DNA from: Bacillota bacterium
GTDB taxonomy: Bacteria; Bacillota; Clostridia; Lachnospirales; Lachnospiraceae
Direction: 5' to 3'
Assembly: GCA_023458035.1 (NCBI GenBank)
Contig: JAEXAX010000001.1
Span: 1-64,000, forward strand
Length of the DNA: 64,000 nucleotides
Shown here: piece after piece, positions 51,973 through 61,851 of the stretch
Layout of the letters: every line of letters starts with the position of its first letter
How positions within the stretch are numbered: position 1 is the first letter of the stretch
Position numbers and translations under genes: made by a program
Notes under the pieces: generated by a model
The model's input: only the letters and a program-made list of their open reading frames with translations
Told to the model about the DNA's origin: nothing
Database searches by the model: none

Positions 51973-53199
51973 ATGAAGAATGTTTTAGTAGGACAATCGG
52001 GCGGTCCAACCGCTGTCATCAATTCCAGTCTTTACGGTGTGATCTCGGAAGCCTTGGCTCATACGTCTGATGTCGATGTGGTATACGGTCTGATTAACGG
52101 CATCGAAGGTATCTTCGAGGACCGCATCATAAATCTCAGTGATGATATGACACCCGAGGAGCGCGAACTGCTGCTGACTACCCCCGGAGCCTTTTTGGGT
52201 TCCTGTCGCTACAAGCTGCCGGCCGATGCGGACGACCCTGTCTATGCCCGCATTTTTGAAAAATTTGCCGCTTGGGAGATCGCCTATTTCTTTTATATCG
52301 GCGGAAACGACTCCATGGATACCGTCCATAAGCTATCGGCCTACGCAGAGCGAATCGGTTCTCCGGTGCGCATCCTCGGTCTGCCGAAAACCGTCGATAA
52401 TGATCTTGTTCACACCGATCATACGCCGGGCTTTGGTTCGGCAGCCAAATTTGTTGCCGCCTCGGTCCGTGAGATCTGCATCGATGCCTCAGTCTATACG
52501 AAGCCTGCCGTAACAATCGTCGAAATCATGGGCCGCCATGCCGGCTGGCTGACCGCCGCCTCTGCTCTGGCTCGTCAGTTTGAAGGAGATAACCCATTAC
52601 TGATCTACCTGCCGGAAACACCTTTCTCACTCTCAGACTTTACCGCCCGCATTCGGCAATGTCTAAAACAACAGTCGGCTGTGGTAGTCTGCATCTCGGA
52701 GGGAATCAAGGACGCGCACGGCACATTTATCTGTGAATACGGTCAGGAGGCCGCCCCGCTTGACACCTTTGGTCATAAAAAGCTTTCCGGTGCCGGAAAG
52801 TTTTTGGAGGAACATCTGATTAATACGCTCGGAATCAAGGCCAGATCCGTTGAGTTCAACGTTTCCCAAAGAGCCAGCAGCATCTATCAATCTAAAACCG
52901 ATGTGGATGAGGCTGTGGTCTCCGGTCGTTTTGCCGTCGAACAGGCGCTCGCCGGCGGTGCAACCGGCATGATGGTCGGCTTTACCCGCCTCAGCGACGA
53001 ACCTTATCGTATAACCTGTCATCTGCATCCGGCGGCTGAGATCTGCAATCGCGAACAAACGGTACCGATCGATTGGATCTGTTCCGACGGTACTGATGTT
53101 ACCGAGGAAATGCTGCGCTACCTGAGCCCACTGATCCAGGGAGAGACCGAAACTCCGATGGAAAACGGTGTTCCGAAATTTGTATATCGTCGTTTCTGA
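51973..53199 (+). CDS. Diphosphate-dependent 6-phosphofructokinase
   Basis: A 408-residue phosphofructokinase. The nucleotide loop QSGGPTAVINSSLYG is followed by FYIGGNDSMDT and GLPKTVDNDL. ATP-using enzymes have GGDG and a Gly in the second motif; the Asp after GGN and the Lys of PKTVDND block ATP and mark use of pyrophosphate. EIMGRHAGWLTAAS is the substrate block. It acts reversibly in glycolysis and spares ATP. The gene is divergent from argS and ends at a two-way terminator. Confidence 0.92.
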   Translation: MKNVLVGQSGGPTAVINSSLYGVISEALAHTSDVDVVYGLINGIEGIFEDRIINLSDDMTPEERELLLTTPGAFLGSCRYKLPADADDPVYARIFEKFAAWEIAYFFYIGGNDSMDTVHKLSAYAERIGSPVRILGLPKTVDNDLVHTDHTPGFGSAAKFVAASVREICIDASVYTKPAVTIVEIMGRHAGWLTAASALARQFEGDNPLLIYLPETPFSLSDFTARIRQCLKQQSAVVVCISEGIKDAHGTFICEYGQEAAPLDTFGHKKLSGAGKFLEEHLINTLGIKARSVEFNVSQRASSIYQSKTDVDEAVVSGRFAVEQALAGGATGMMVGFTRLSDEPYRITCHLHPAAEICNREQTVPIDWICSDGTDVTEEMLRYLSPLIQGETETPMENGVPKFVYRRF

Positions 53200-53251
53200 T
53201 TCCCTGACGGCAATTTCAAGTTATAGCCCGCCATATCTCTAAAATCAGAAA

Positions 53252-53300
53252 AATGCTGTGTTTGGCCTCCTCCTCATTCGAGGTTCTTAAACACAGCATT
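53252..53300. terminator. bidirectional terminator between pfp and addA
   Basis: A 12-bp perfect stem (AATGCTGTGTTT / AAACACAGCATT), 25-base loop, with T-rich sequence following on both strands. It ends the plus-strand phosphofructokinase gene and the minus-strand addA operon. Confidence 0.75.
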
Positions 53301-53304
53301 CTTT

Positions 53305-56300
53305 TCATTTTGCGGTATTCAGGATTATCTCGGTATCCCAGACAGTCGAATAAATTCGGCAGTCCTTAACCTTCTCACCGGTCAGCTGCTCCCATGCCAG
53401 CGCATAGAGTTCCAGCTGACGTCCATATATCTCCGTCAACTCCTGCGGCTGTCGCACATGATCCGTCTTATAATCCACTATATGACAACCGGCGGCATCT
53501 CGATAGCAGGCATCAATGACGCCTTGTACCAGCACCGGTTCATCCGACTGCCATTCTGGCGACAGCTGTCGGGCCGCCACACCGATCATAAAATCATATT
53601 CCCGATACAGATTGCCCTTCAAAGCTGCTGCTTGCATAACCTGCCCCAGCTCGCTCATCAGAAATTTTTCTGTTTGTCGGCCCAGCTCGGTCAGATCCAG
53701 GTTCCGATCCCAATCCTCCTTCACCGCCAGCGTTTCGATCATGGCTGTCAGGCAGCCGCTTCGATCAGTCCGTGGCAGATTACGGTAATCCAACTCTTCC
53801 ATAATTTTATGAAAGGCCGTTCCAAAAACGGGACCGCTGCGCAGCTTTTTATGCTGCTTTGCTGCTGCCGTCTCATTTTCCCAGTATTTCTGATAGGGGA
53901 AAGCAGGCGTTGGCAGCTGTTCATCTGCTTCCACCGATTCCTGTTGTTCGATCGTCAGCTGTTTCAAAAAAGACACCGATACCTTGGCCGGAATCTCGGT
54001 ATCCGCCGCAAAACGATACCGAAATGCCGGCTGAACACTTTCTGTGGTCGAACTGTCAGTTTTCACATCTGTCTCCGACCGCGGCTCAAGCGGCTCTGTA
54101 CTCTGTTCTTCCTGCATCATTGAAGCCAAAGCATTTACCGGCTTTATGGTAACCCGAAAAAAAGGACGGCCGGCATCGCTTCTGATAACCGGCATCAGCC
54201 AATCCAGCATATTGGAAGCAGAGCTTCGCAGGATATAGGGCAGCGCCCGTTTCGTCCCATCCTTTTCCATTGCCTGCTCTCTCATCAATGTGCTGCCTAT
54301 GCTTTGCCATTTTTCGTCTTGATCCAGCAGTTTATCCGCTACCCCGACCAGATAGAGCTTCTCCTTGGCTCTGGTCATGGCTACATAGAGAATGCGCTGC
54401 TCCTCGCCCATATCATCCAGTTCGTTTTGCAGATTGATCAGCCGCTTTAAAGCCGACGGACGTCTGGTTCTCCGTTCACGATCAATGATGTCCAGCCCGA
54501 TTCCCAGACTGTGATGACTGACCAATGCTTCATGACTGTCCGTCTTATTAAACCCCTTGGACAGGCCGGCCACAAAGACAAAGGGAAACTCCAATCCTTT
54601 GCTTTTATGGATGGTCATCAAACTGATGGCCCGGCCTTCACCGGCTTCTGACGCCTCGGCAAAATCTTCGTCAAATTTTTTCAGCTGCCTGATATGATGC
54701 AGGAATGAAAATAATCCCGTTTCACGGCTGGAGTCAAATTCTCTGGCCTTCTCGAGCAGGATCCGAATATTACCAAGCTTCCGTTCAGCCTGTTTGTCAC
54801 TCCACAGCCACTTTCGATAACCGGTCTTATCCAGCACCTCACCAAGCAATTCAGCCACCGATAAATGCCGTACCAGCGCTTTCAATGAGTCCAAAATCTC
54901 AAAAAACAATTGCAATTTGTGACTGAGCTCATCGTCATGTGCCCCGGCATACCAGCGACTGAGCGCCGCAAAACTGTCTCCCATCGTTTCCTTCTCCTCA
55001 GATGAGAGTTTCTCTGTCGCCGTCACCTTGATCTGTGCCAGTTCATTCTCCGACACAGCTGCCATCGGCGAGGTCAAGACGGTCACAAAATCCAGATCCC
55101 GTTGTTCATTATGCAAAATGGACAGCATAGCCAATACTGTACGAATCTCCATAGCCGAAAAATATCCTGTATTCTTTTCTGCCCGCACATACAAATCCAT
55201 AGTCGAAAATATTTGCACATATGTATCAATGCTGCTGCTCAAACTGCGCATCAATATCGCAAAATCACGGTTCTCCGGCCGACGATATGTCTGCAAACTG
55301 TCATCATAAACCCAGCCGTCACGCTGCAGGCGTTTAATTTCACAGGCGATCCAAACAGCCTGCGCTTCATCCTTATTATATAACGCAGTGTCATAATTCG
55401 GTTCCCGACTATAATCAATCAGCAAAACCTCTGTGCGATGATCCGGCTGTCCTTCCGACAGCCGGGGAAATGCTGCTCCCGTTTTTAGGGACTGACTGTC
55501 GTCATAATCAATGTGCCCGACATCCGCGCGCATCAGCCGCTTAAAGACCGCGTTGGTACTATCCAGCACCTCGCATCGGCTGCGGAAATTTTTATCCAAC
55601 AGAAGCTTGACCTCACGCTGCTCGGCGGTCGGTTCCGTACCGTTAACGGTCTTATATACATTGTATTTGTCATTAAAGATATCCGGTCTGGCTTGGCGAA
55701 AGCGGTAAATACTCTGTTTGACATCTCCGACCATAAGTCGATTTTTCCGGCTGCTCGTGATACTTTCCAGAATGGTTTCCTGAATCCAATTGCTGTCCTG
55801 GTATTCATCGACCATGATTTCCTCGAAGTAATCCGCATAATTAGATGCCACATCGGTCGGATGTACCTGACCATTTTCATCTACACTGACCAAAACCGCC
55901 AGCGCCAGATGCTCCATATCATCAAAATCAATGATTCCTTTTTTCGCTTTATTTTCTGTATAAAGCTCCATGTAACGCAGCGCCAGTTTGCTTAGCATCC
56001 CGATATGCGGAGCTATTTCGCAAAGCTCCTGCAAAATCGTTTCCGATGACTGTAACGGTCTTTTCGCCAAGGATGCCACCTGCTTTTTATATTCATCCCG
56101 ATGCTTGATATCATAGCTTGCCATGGTCTGCAGCTGTGGCGAAGATGCATCTTCGGCCAGCTTAACGGCCGGTCGTCTGGAAAAACTGCTCCTTGACAGC
56201 TGCCGCGACCAGCCATTGGCTTCAGTCTGCTGCTCCAGCGCCTCAAACAAATCTGCATCCGCTTCCAGCATCTTAATCCATTGATCGATCCGCGGATCGA

Positions 56301-57093
56301 CCTGATCGTTGCACTGCGCCTGCCACTCTGCCGCCCGAGTCCTGAGTTTATCGGCCATGCCTTCCAGTTTCTTTCTGGCATCCTGAAATAAACCGTTCGC
56401 TATCTCAGCCGCCCGCTTCTCACCGGCATAATCTGCGGCCAGGTTCGTCAAATAATACTGCGGGGAAGCATTTTGTAAAGCAATAGCGACCAACTTCTCA
56501 ATCAGGCCTTCAATTTTTCTGTCCTGTTTTCCGGGACTGTAATGATCGACCAGCCGCTTCATGGCGATCGCCTGCTCTGACTGCGGTTCATCCATACACT
56601 GCTGATAAAACTCCTCCAGAGTGTCCTCCATAGCCCTCTTTTTCAGCAGGGTCAATTCGCCCTCTTCCCCGGCCCGGAATCCGGGATCGATATCCAGCTT
56701 TTGATAATTCTCTCTAATCACAAAGGTACAAAAGCTGTGAATGGTGGAAATATGAGCCATCGGCAGCAGACGCAGCTGGCGCTGCAAATGCTCCGTCTGC
56801 TGTTTAACTGCCTTTTTGCGGTTCGGATCTGTTATTGTACCAAGACTATCCTGTAAAGACTCCAGCTCTATTTCCAATCTGCGGCCGATCCGCTCTTTCA
56901 TCTGCGCCGCAGCCGCCTTCGTAAAGGTCATCAACAAAAATCTGTCGATGTCCACCGGCTGCTTGGTATCCAGCAAACGATGCAGGATACGCTGTACCAG
57001 CACCGCTGTTTTTCCGGATCCGGCGGCTGCCGCAACCAGCAAATTGCGCCTGCCGATCCGTATGATCGATTGCTGATCATCTGTCCAATTCAT
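53305..57093 (-). CDS. addA: ATP-dependent helicase/nuclease subunit AddA
   Basis: A 1262-residue UvrD-type helicase-nuclease. Walker A is VAAAAGSGKTAVLVQ, TFTKAAAAQMKERI is motif Ia, VDEYQDSN is Walker B, and MTIHKSKGLEFP and YVAMTRAKEKLY are late helicase motifs. The C-terminal nuclease core has GVIDACYRD and VDYKTD. With AddB it processes double-strand ends for recombination. The ATG used has AAGGAG upstream and overlaps addB by 17 bp; earlier in-frame ATGs lie deeper in addB. Confidence 0.96.
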   Translation of the reverse strand: MNWTDDQQSIIRIGRRNLLVAAAAGSGKTAVLVQRILHRLLDTKQPVDIDRFLLMTFTKAAAAQMKERIGRRLEIELESLQDSLGTITDPNRKKAVKQQTEHLQRQLRLLPMAHISTIHSFCTFVIRENYQKLDIDPGFRAGEEGELTLLKKRAMEDTLEEFYQQCMDEPQSEQAIAMKRLVDHYSPGKQDRKIEGLIEKLVAIALQNASPQYYLTNLAADYAGEKRAAEIANGLFQDARKKLEGMADKLRTRAAEWQAQCNDQVDPRIDQWIKMLEADADLFEALEQQTEANGWSRQLSRSSFSRRPAVKLAEDASSPQLQTMASYDIKHRDEYKKQVASLAKRPLQSSETILQELCEIAPHIGMLSKLALRYMELYTENKAKKGIIDFDDMEHLALAVLVSVDENGQVHPTDVASNYADYFEEIMVDEYQDSNWIQETILESITSSRKNRLMVGDVKQSIYRFRQARPDIFNDKYNVYKTVNGTEPTAEQREVKLLLDKNFRSRCEVLDSTNAVFKRLMRADVGHIDYDDSQSLKTGAAFPRLSEGQPDHRTEVLLIDYSREPNYDTALYNKDEAQAVWIACEIKRLQRDGWVYDDSLQTYRRPENRDFAILMRSLSSSIDTYVQIFSTMDLYVRAEKNTGYFSAMEIRTVLAMLSILHNEQRDLDFVTVLTSPMAAVSENELAQIKVTATEKLSSEEKETMGDSFAALSRWYAGAHDDELSHKLQLFFEILDSLKALVRHLSVAELLGEVLDKTGYRKWLWSDKQAERKLGNIRILLEKAREFDSSRETGLFSFLHHIRQLKKFDEDFAEASEAGEGRAISLMTIHKSKGLEFPFVFVAGLSKGFNKTDSHEALVSHHSLGIGLDIIDRERRTRRPSALKRLINLQNELDDMGEEQRILYVAMTRAKEKLYLVGVADKLLDQDEKWQSIGSTLMREQAMEKDGTKRALPYILRSSASNMLDWLMPVIRSDAGRPFFRVTIKPVNALASMMQEEQSTEPLEPRSETDVKTDSSTTESVQPAFRYRFAADTEIPAKVSVSFLKQLTIEQQESVEADEQLPTPAFPYQKYWENETAAAKQHKKLRSGPVFGTAFHKIMEELDYRNLPRTDRSGCLTAMIETLAVKEDWDRNLDLTELGRQTEKFLMSELGQVMQAAALKGNLYREYDFMIGVAARQLSPEWQSDEPVLVQGVIDACYRDAAGCHIVDYKTDHVRQPQELTEIYGRQLELYALAWEQLTGEKVKDCRIYSTVWDTEIILNTAK

Positions 57094-60000
57094 CGCTATC
57101 GTCTCCTTCCGTTTTCGATTCCGCAGCATCCAGCCAATCCCTAAATGCCGCAAATGACACCTTTTCTGACGACTGCCGATTTACATCACGAAGCGGCAGC
57201 CGACAAATGGACCCATACCGACAGTAATCGCAAGCTGATCGATCGGAGCCGCTGACATAAGGCCGCACCGAAATATCACCTGCCAAAATTCTATCCTGAT
57301 ATTCTCCGACCTTTACTCTCAGCTTCTGAAACAAACTGTCAAACTGTTCATCAGTCAAAACCTTAGAATAGCTGTCCGGTTGACCGTCCGCCTTTAATTT
57401 AACCGGAATGATTTCGCTGCTGCAGCTTTTCTTCTCCTGCAGACAGGCTAAACCGATCTCTGAATCGCTGGCCTGCAAGACCAATCTGTCGGCATTGGTC
57501 GGTCCATCCATTCGATAGAGCGCCTCTATCGTCTGTCTTCCATCTTCATTCTCGATCGGATCATCCACCCGGTAATAATACATGCCGCCGGCCTTCCAGC
57601 CCTCCGTCTGCCGCAGGGCCGCCAGATACAATGACAGCTGCAGCTGTACTCCGTTCATTACATCCTGTACGGAAAAGACGGTGCGGCCGGTCTTATAGTC
57701 AATGACTCTGGCATAAACCTCATCATTGACCTCCAAAAGGTCAACTCGATCAATCTTTCCGCGCAAAATACAGGGCCGTTCCCCGGTCCCCCAGTTCAAC
57801 CGCCATTCCTTTTCAAAGAATCTCGGTTGAAAAGCGCTGTGCTCGATCTGGCGCCTTAGCTGCAACAAATTATCCAACAACATGGTACGCAGCCGCTCCG
57901 TCAGAAAACGGTTTCGACTGCTGTCATCAAAGACGGGCAAGACTTCCTTGGTCTCTGATATAACAGCTTCGATCCGGGTGCTCAGTTCCTCTTCGGAAAT
58001 AGCCGAAACCGATGGCTGTTCCTCCATCCATTTCATAACCTGCTCCAGTCCGCTGTGCAGCAGCGTGCCGATATCATTGGCGTGAACCTCAAATTCCTCA
58101 TCTTCCCGCAATCCCAAACCGTCACTTAGAAAATACGCATATGGACAGGATGCAAAACGCTCCAGCGAACTTGGGGAAAGAACCGATCTACATTGAAACA
58201 GCCGCTCTCCCAGGCCCTCTGACAGCCGCAGCCCGGCGGGCAAACGGCGAGGCGCACTGTCCTGACCCGAAGCTTCCGATACAACCTGGTGGCGACAATG
58301 CGGAAACAGCTTTTCCACCTGATGTAACACGTAGGCCAAAGATTGAGCCCGCCCCTGACGATCGGTCCGGCTGTGGCTTAAAACCAGTTCCTCAGTCGGC
58401 TTCGTCAGGGCCATAAAGGTATAGTAGCGGTTGATGGATAAAAGCTCTCTTGCTGTCGGAGCCAAACGAAGTTGTTTTGTTCCCCCGTCAAGACCTGCCA
58501 GGTATTCACGCTCTGTACCATTGATTAAATCACTGCCTTGAAAACCACCGTCAAAAGCATCCTCCTTACAGCCCAGAATATATAATTTTTTTAGACGGCC
58601 AAAGCGACTGCGCTGCAGATCTCCGACCGGTATGGCATCGAGCGTCGACGGCACCATGCCGACCTTCACTTCGGACAGCGCTGCCTGCAGAAGCTGTGAA
58701 AATTCTGCCCGGGATTTCATTTGTTCTCCAAGCGCCAGTTCCAGCCTTGTCAGAACATAGTCCAGTTTCTCACTGATTCGACGGTATTCTGCCGCCCGAT
58801 CGGCATAGCCTCTGTCCGACATTTCGCGAATCGCCTCCTCCATCCGACTATCGGCCTGCAGATCTGCCAGCAGCTTTCTAATAGCCTGACACTTGGTCGC
58901 CACCCGACGGTTTCCACCCGAAAATGCAAGATGAAAATCAAAAATCGGCTGCATTAATTCCGAAATCATTCCGGCAAACGCTCCTTCGGATCCGGCAGCC
59001 TTCTCCCATTTACGACGCCCGCGAATACCGGCTGACAAAACAAAACGCTCCAGCTCCTCCGCCTTCTGCCGATCAATGGCAGCAAATCCACTTTCGATCC
59101 ACCGAAAAACAGCCTCATAACGATAATCTTCCACCACCATATCAAGACAGCCAAACAAGGCTGCCAGCAACGGATTTCGCCACAGCGAACGATTCTCATC
59201 CATAAATAAAGGAAAATCATAGCGCAGCTTTTCTTCCTGCAGCAGCGGATGATAGACAGTCGGATCGGTCACGATGATGCCGATATCACGAAAACGCAAA
59301 CCGCCCTCCGTTATATCCTGCCGAATCTGACGAAACAGATCTGCCACCTCATGCTCGGGTCGGTCACTGATCCGAATACTGACTGACCTCTGCTCATCGG
59401 AAAACGCCTGCCGACTGCGAAACAGTTGCTGACGAAGGTGCAGGATAGGCGCTGCCAGGCAATTTTCTCGCGGCAATGTCAAATTTTCTATCGGAATGTG
59501 TAGGTGATCCGCCATTTCACCCAAACGGCGCCGCAGCTCTTCACCCATGTCGAACAGCGAATCATATCCATGTTCCGGCACCGCTATGCCAAAAACTGCC
59601 GAATCAACAGCTGCCAGCAGGGCCTCGACAAATACATATTGCTGTGGCGTCAGGCCGGTAAAACCGTCAAAGATCAACACTGTATTCCGCCACTCATCTC
59701 CCACATGAGCAGCCGCCCGTTCCAACAGGGATTCTCCCGTCAGTTTCTTATCTCCCAATATTTCCAAAAAGGCCCGATATAAAACAGTTAAATCTGCCAG
59801 CTTATCCCGCAGCACCGGTTGTCCGGTCAACCTTTGCTGCAGCTGCTCCAACTCCTCCGGCTGCACACAATATTGCTGAAACTCCGAAATAACGGATTTC
59901 ACTTCATTCACATAGCCGATATTGCGCAGCAGCTTATGTTTCAACAGACCAAGTTCTTCCTGCTTTTCCAAAACGATATTCTCCAAAAGCAGAATTTTAT

Positions 60001-60268
60001 CGATCTCATCCAAAATCTGCGGCTGCCCCTGCACCCGGCTCATGATCCGTTGCCTGGCAAAACGATGCAGTCCGTACACCCGAATATTTGACAGGGCATG
60101 ACGGGGATGCAGTCTGATCAGCCTGCGTTCAATATCCATGGTCATCTGCTCCGGTGCAAACCATAAAAAATCTTTATCCGGCTCTTCCACAGCCCGCCGG
60201 ATCGTATATTGCAAAAGGGAGGTAGTCTTTTCTTCAAGATCTACCCCCGTCACCATTAATACACTCAT
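57077..60268 (-). CDS. addB: ATP-dependent helicase/nuclease subunit AddB
   Basis: A 1063-residue partner of AddA. The C-terminal nuclease domain has LRGKIDRVDLLE and ARVIDYKTGRT. Four cysteines for the Fe-S cluster are present: one in FASCPYAYF (about residue 706) and three as C-x2-C-x5-C in ACDYCRYGSIC near the end. The N-terminal nucleotide loop is unusual: where AddB normally has GxxGxGKT the sequence is TGVDLEEKTT, keeping Lys and Thr but with Glu for the last Gly. GAGGT precedes the ATG. Confidence 0.94.
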   Translation of the reverse strand: MSVLMVTGVDLEEKTTSLLQYTIRRAVEEPDKDFLWFAPEQMTMDIERRLIRLHPRHALSNIRVYGLHRFARQRIMSRVQGQPQILDEIDKILLLENIVLEKQEELGLLKHKLLRNIGYVNEVKSVISEFQQYCVQPEELEQLQQRLTGQPVLRDKLADLTVLYRAFLEILGDKKLTGESLLERAAAHVGDEWRNTVLIFDGFTGLTPQQYVFVEALLAAVDSAVFGIAVPEHGYDSLFDMGEELRRRLGEMADHLHIPIENLTLPRENCLAAPILHLRQQLFRSRQAFSDEQRSVSIRISDRPEHEVADLFRQIRQDITEGGLRFRDIGIIVTDPTVYHPLLQEEKLRYDFPLFMDENRSLWRNPLLAALFGCLDMVVEDYRYEAVFRWIESGFAAIDRQKAEELERFVLSAGIRGRRKWEKAAGSEGAFAGMISELMQPIFDFHLAFSGGNRRVATKCQAIRKLLADLQADSRMEEAIREMSDRGYADRAAEYRRISEKLDYVLTRLELALGEQMKSRAEFSQLLQAALSEVKVGMVPSTLDAIPVGDLQRSRFGRLKKLYILGCKEDAFDGGFQGSDLINGTEREYLAGLDGGTKQLRLAPTARELLSINRYYTFMALTKPTEELVLSHSRTDRQGRAQSLAYVLHQVEKLFPHCRHQVVSEASGQDSAPRRLPAGLRLSEGLGERLFQCRSVLSPSSLERFASCPYAYFLSDGLGLREDEEFEVHANDIGTLLHSGLEQVMKWMEEQPSVSAISEEELSTRIEAVISETKEVLPVFDDSSRNRFLTERLRTMLLDNLLQLRRQIEHSAFQPRFFEKEWRLNWGTGERPCILRGKIDRVDLLEVNDEVYARVIDYKTGRTVFSVQDVMNGVQLQLSLYLAALRQTEGWKAGGMYYYRVDDPIENEDGRQTIEALYRMDGPTNADRLVLQASDSEIGLACLQEKKSCSSEIIPVKLKADGQPDSYSKVLTDEQFDSLFQKLRVKVGEYQDRILAGDISVRPYVSGSDRSACDYCRYGSICRLPLRDVNRQSSEKVSFAAFRDWLDAAESKTEGDDSDELDR

Positions 60269-60301
60269 GTTTTACCTCATATGTGACTGCTCAGCCACGG
60301 C

Positions 60302-61018
60302 TTACAGCTTTTTCTGTAAAAATAAGTCAAGTCTGCTACGATCGGCGTTGATCACCAGTTCTTCCGGAAATGAGAAAGCATATAGCAGCTCAAGCGCCTG
60401 ATCACAGCAACCGACAGCCGAGTCGATGTGCGCATCCGAACTAACCAGGATCGGCTGACCGTACTCTATACACAGCCGCAACATTTCTTCGTCGATCGGA
60501 CGGGCATTTTTTCTGGCCCCATTTGCCGATAAAGAAGCATTATTCAACTCCAGTATGGTCCCGGTGTGAACCGCGGCCTGTACTACCTCACGCATATCCA
60601 CCGGATATCGTGCATCATCCGGATGTCCGATGATACGCACATATGGATTTTCCATTACCGCACGCAGTGTATAGGTATTTTCTTTGCGGCTACCCGGCGT
60701 CAGACAGGGCGTATGCAAGCTGGCAATGGTATAATCCAATGTTTGCAAAATATGCTCAGGCAGATCTACCCTGCCATCCTGGCTGATAATATTCAGTTCG
60801 GCGCCCATCCTCAGGTCGATGCCGCACATCCGCCGATCCACCGATTTCAGATTGTAAAAATAAAATTCATGACAGGTTCCCGGCATTTTCGGCGCATGAT
60901 CACTGACTCCCAATAACTCAAGCCCCTGTTTTTCAGCCTGGTAAGCCATCTCACGGATGGTACTGTAGGCATGTCCGCTGGCTAACGAATGTGTATGTAT
61001 ATCTGCAATTAATTTCAT
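60302..61018 (-). CDS. PHP-domain phosphoesterase (YcdX-like)
   Basis: A 238-residue PHP metal hydrolase with the first ligand set in DIHTHSLASGHAYSTI, the second in LGVSDHAPKMPG, and later TIASLHTPC, RIIGHPDDARYPV, LELNNASL and LVSSDAHIDSAVG, which complete the three-metal site. E. coli YcdX-type relatives are phosphatases; the substrate here is unknown. The ATG used has GAGG nine bases upstream. It is 33 bp ahead of addB, so it may belong to the same DNA-processing transcript. Confidence 0.88.
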   Translation of the reverse strand: MKLIADIHTHSLASGHAYSTIREMAYQAEKQGLELLGVSDHAPKMPGTCHEFYFYNLKSVDRRMCGIDLRMGAELNIISQDGRVDLPEHILQTLDYTIASLHTPCLTPGSRKENTYTLRAVMENPYVRIIGHPDDARYPVDMREVVQAAVHTGTILELNNASLSANGARKNARPIDEEMLRLCIEYGQPILVSSDAHIDSAVGCCDQALELLYAFSFPEELVINADRSRLDLFLQKKL

Positions 61019-61029
61019 AGCATCTATCC

Positions 61030-61842
61030 TCATTTCTGTTTCAGATATGCCTGTTTCCACTCCTGCAATAATTCATGGATACGGATTAGCTCATGGCGAC
61101 GCATCAGCGCGTCCGCCTTTACCTGAACCTCCTGTTCGGAAATAATCAGGAAATGAGCCTTTTTCTCATCCAGCATATGTCTGATATCACTTGGAACAAT
61201 ATTCTCGTGAATATATGCCTGGTAACGCCCTTCCGAAACCATCATTCGCAATACAAAGAGCGCTTTGACCAAATGCTCCATCCGATTACTCAGCTGATAG
61301 GCCTTCATCAACGCTTCCACTGCCGCTTCATATTGGAATGAATATAATCGAGCCATTGCCAAGTTGTGATGCAGCTTAGCCAGCTCCTCATCTGTCGCAT
61401 CCGGCTGAACGGTTGTCTGCCGAAGCAGTCTTTGATAAGCCGCTTCGGCCCGTTGATAGTGACCCAGTCTTAAAATATCATCCGCCCGCTGCTTATCCTT
61501 CTGCCAGCTTCCGAGTGTCCTCAGGTTTTGCAGTTTTTCCTTGATTTCCTTCCATTCCTCCGGACTGAGATAGCCGGCCTCTTTGACGATCAAATAAACA
61601 AAATCTTCCAACGCATCAGTTTCTTCCAATCTGTCCATCAGCTTCTTTGCCAGGGTCGGCAGCCTCAGCTCCTGTTCGATCCAGGTACAGAGCGGCTCGT
61701 TGATCACATCTTCTCCTAACAAGGTCAAATGGTTGGTTGCAAAGTAACACAGCTCTTCCAAGGTATAAATTCGCTGACCGGTATATTCCATTACAAAAGG
61801 CTGTAATGCCCTTTTTGCATAACATGGGTAAATAGCCATCAT
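61030..61842 (-). CDS. TPR-like protein of the DUF5716/DUF5717 operon
   Basis: A 270-residue soluble protein. An N-terminal block (about 1-100) contains YTGQRIYTLEELCYFATNH and LPTLAKKLMDRLEETDAL. A helical region (about 115-215) carries repeats of TPR style: ADDILRLGHYQRAEAAYQRL and AMARLYSFQYEAAVEALMKA. TPR proteins bind partner proteins, often chaperones. It is 9 bp from the DUF5716 gene and 11 bp from the PHP gene, so it is probably a partner in whatever that operon does. The function is unknown. Confidence 0.75.
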   Translation of the reverse strand: MMAIYPCYAKRALQPFVMEYTGQRIYTLEELCYFATNHLTLLGEDVINEPLCTWIEQELRLPTLAKKLMDRLEETDALEDFVYLIVKEAGYLSPEEWKEIKEKLQNLRTLGSWQKDKQRADDILRLGHYQRAEAAYQRLLRQTTVQPDATDEELAKLHHNLAMARLYSFQYEAAVEALMKAYQLSNRMEHLVKALFVLRMMVSEGRYQAYIHENIVPSDIRHMLDEKKAHFLIISEQEVQVKADALMRRHELIRIHELLQEWKQAYLKQK

Positions 61843-61851
61843 TTCCTCCTT

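Noticed and set aside
53458..54123. 221-codon plus-strand frame inside addA
   Set aside because: Antisense shadow of the conserved nuclease domain; Cys/His/Leu-rich low-quality sequence with no motif.
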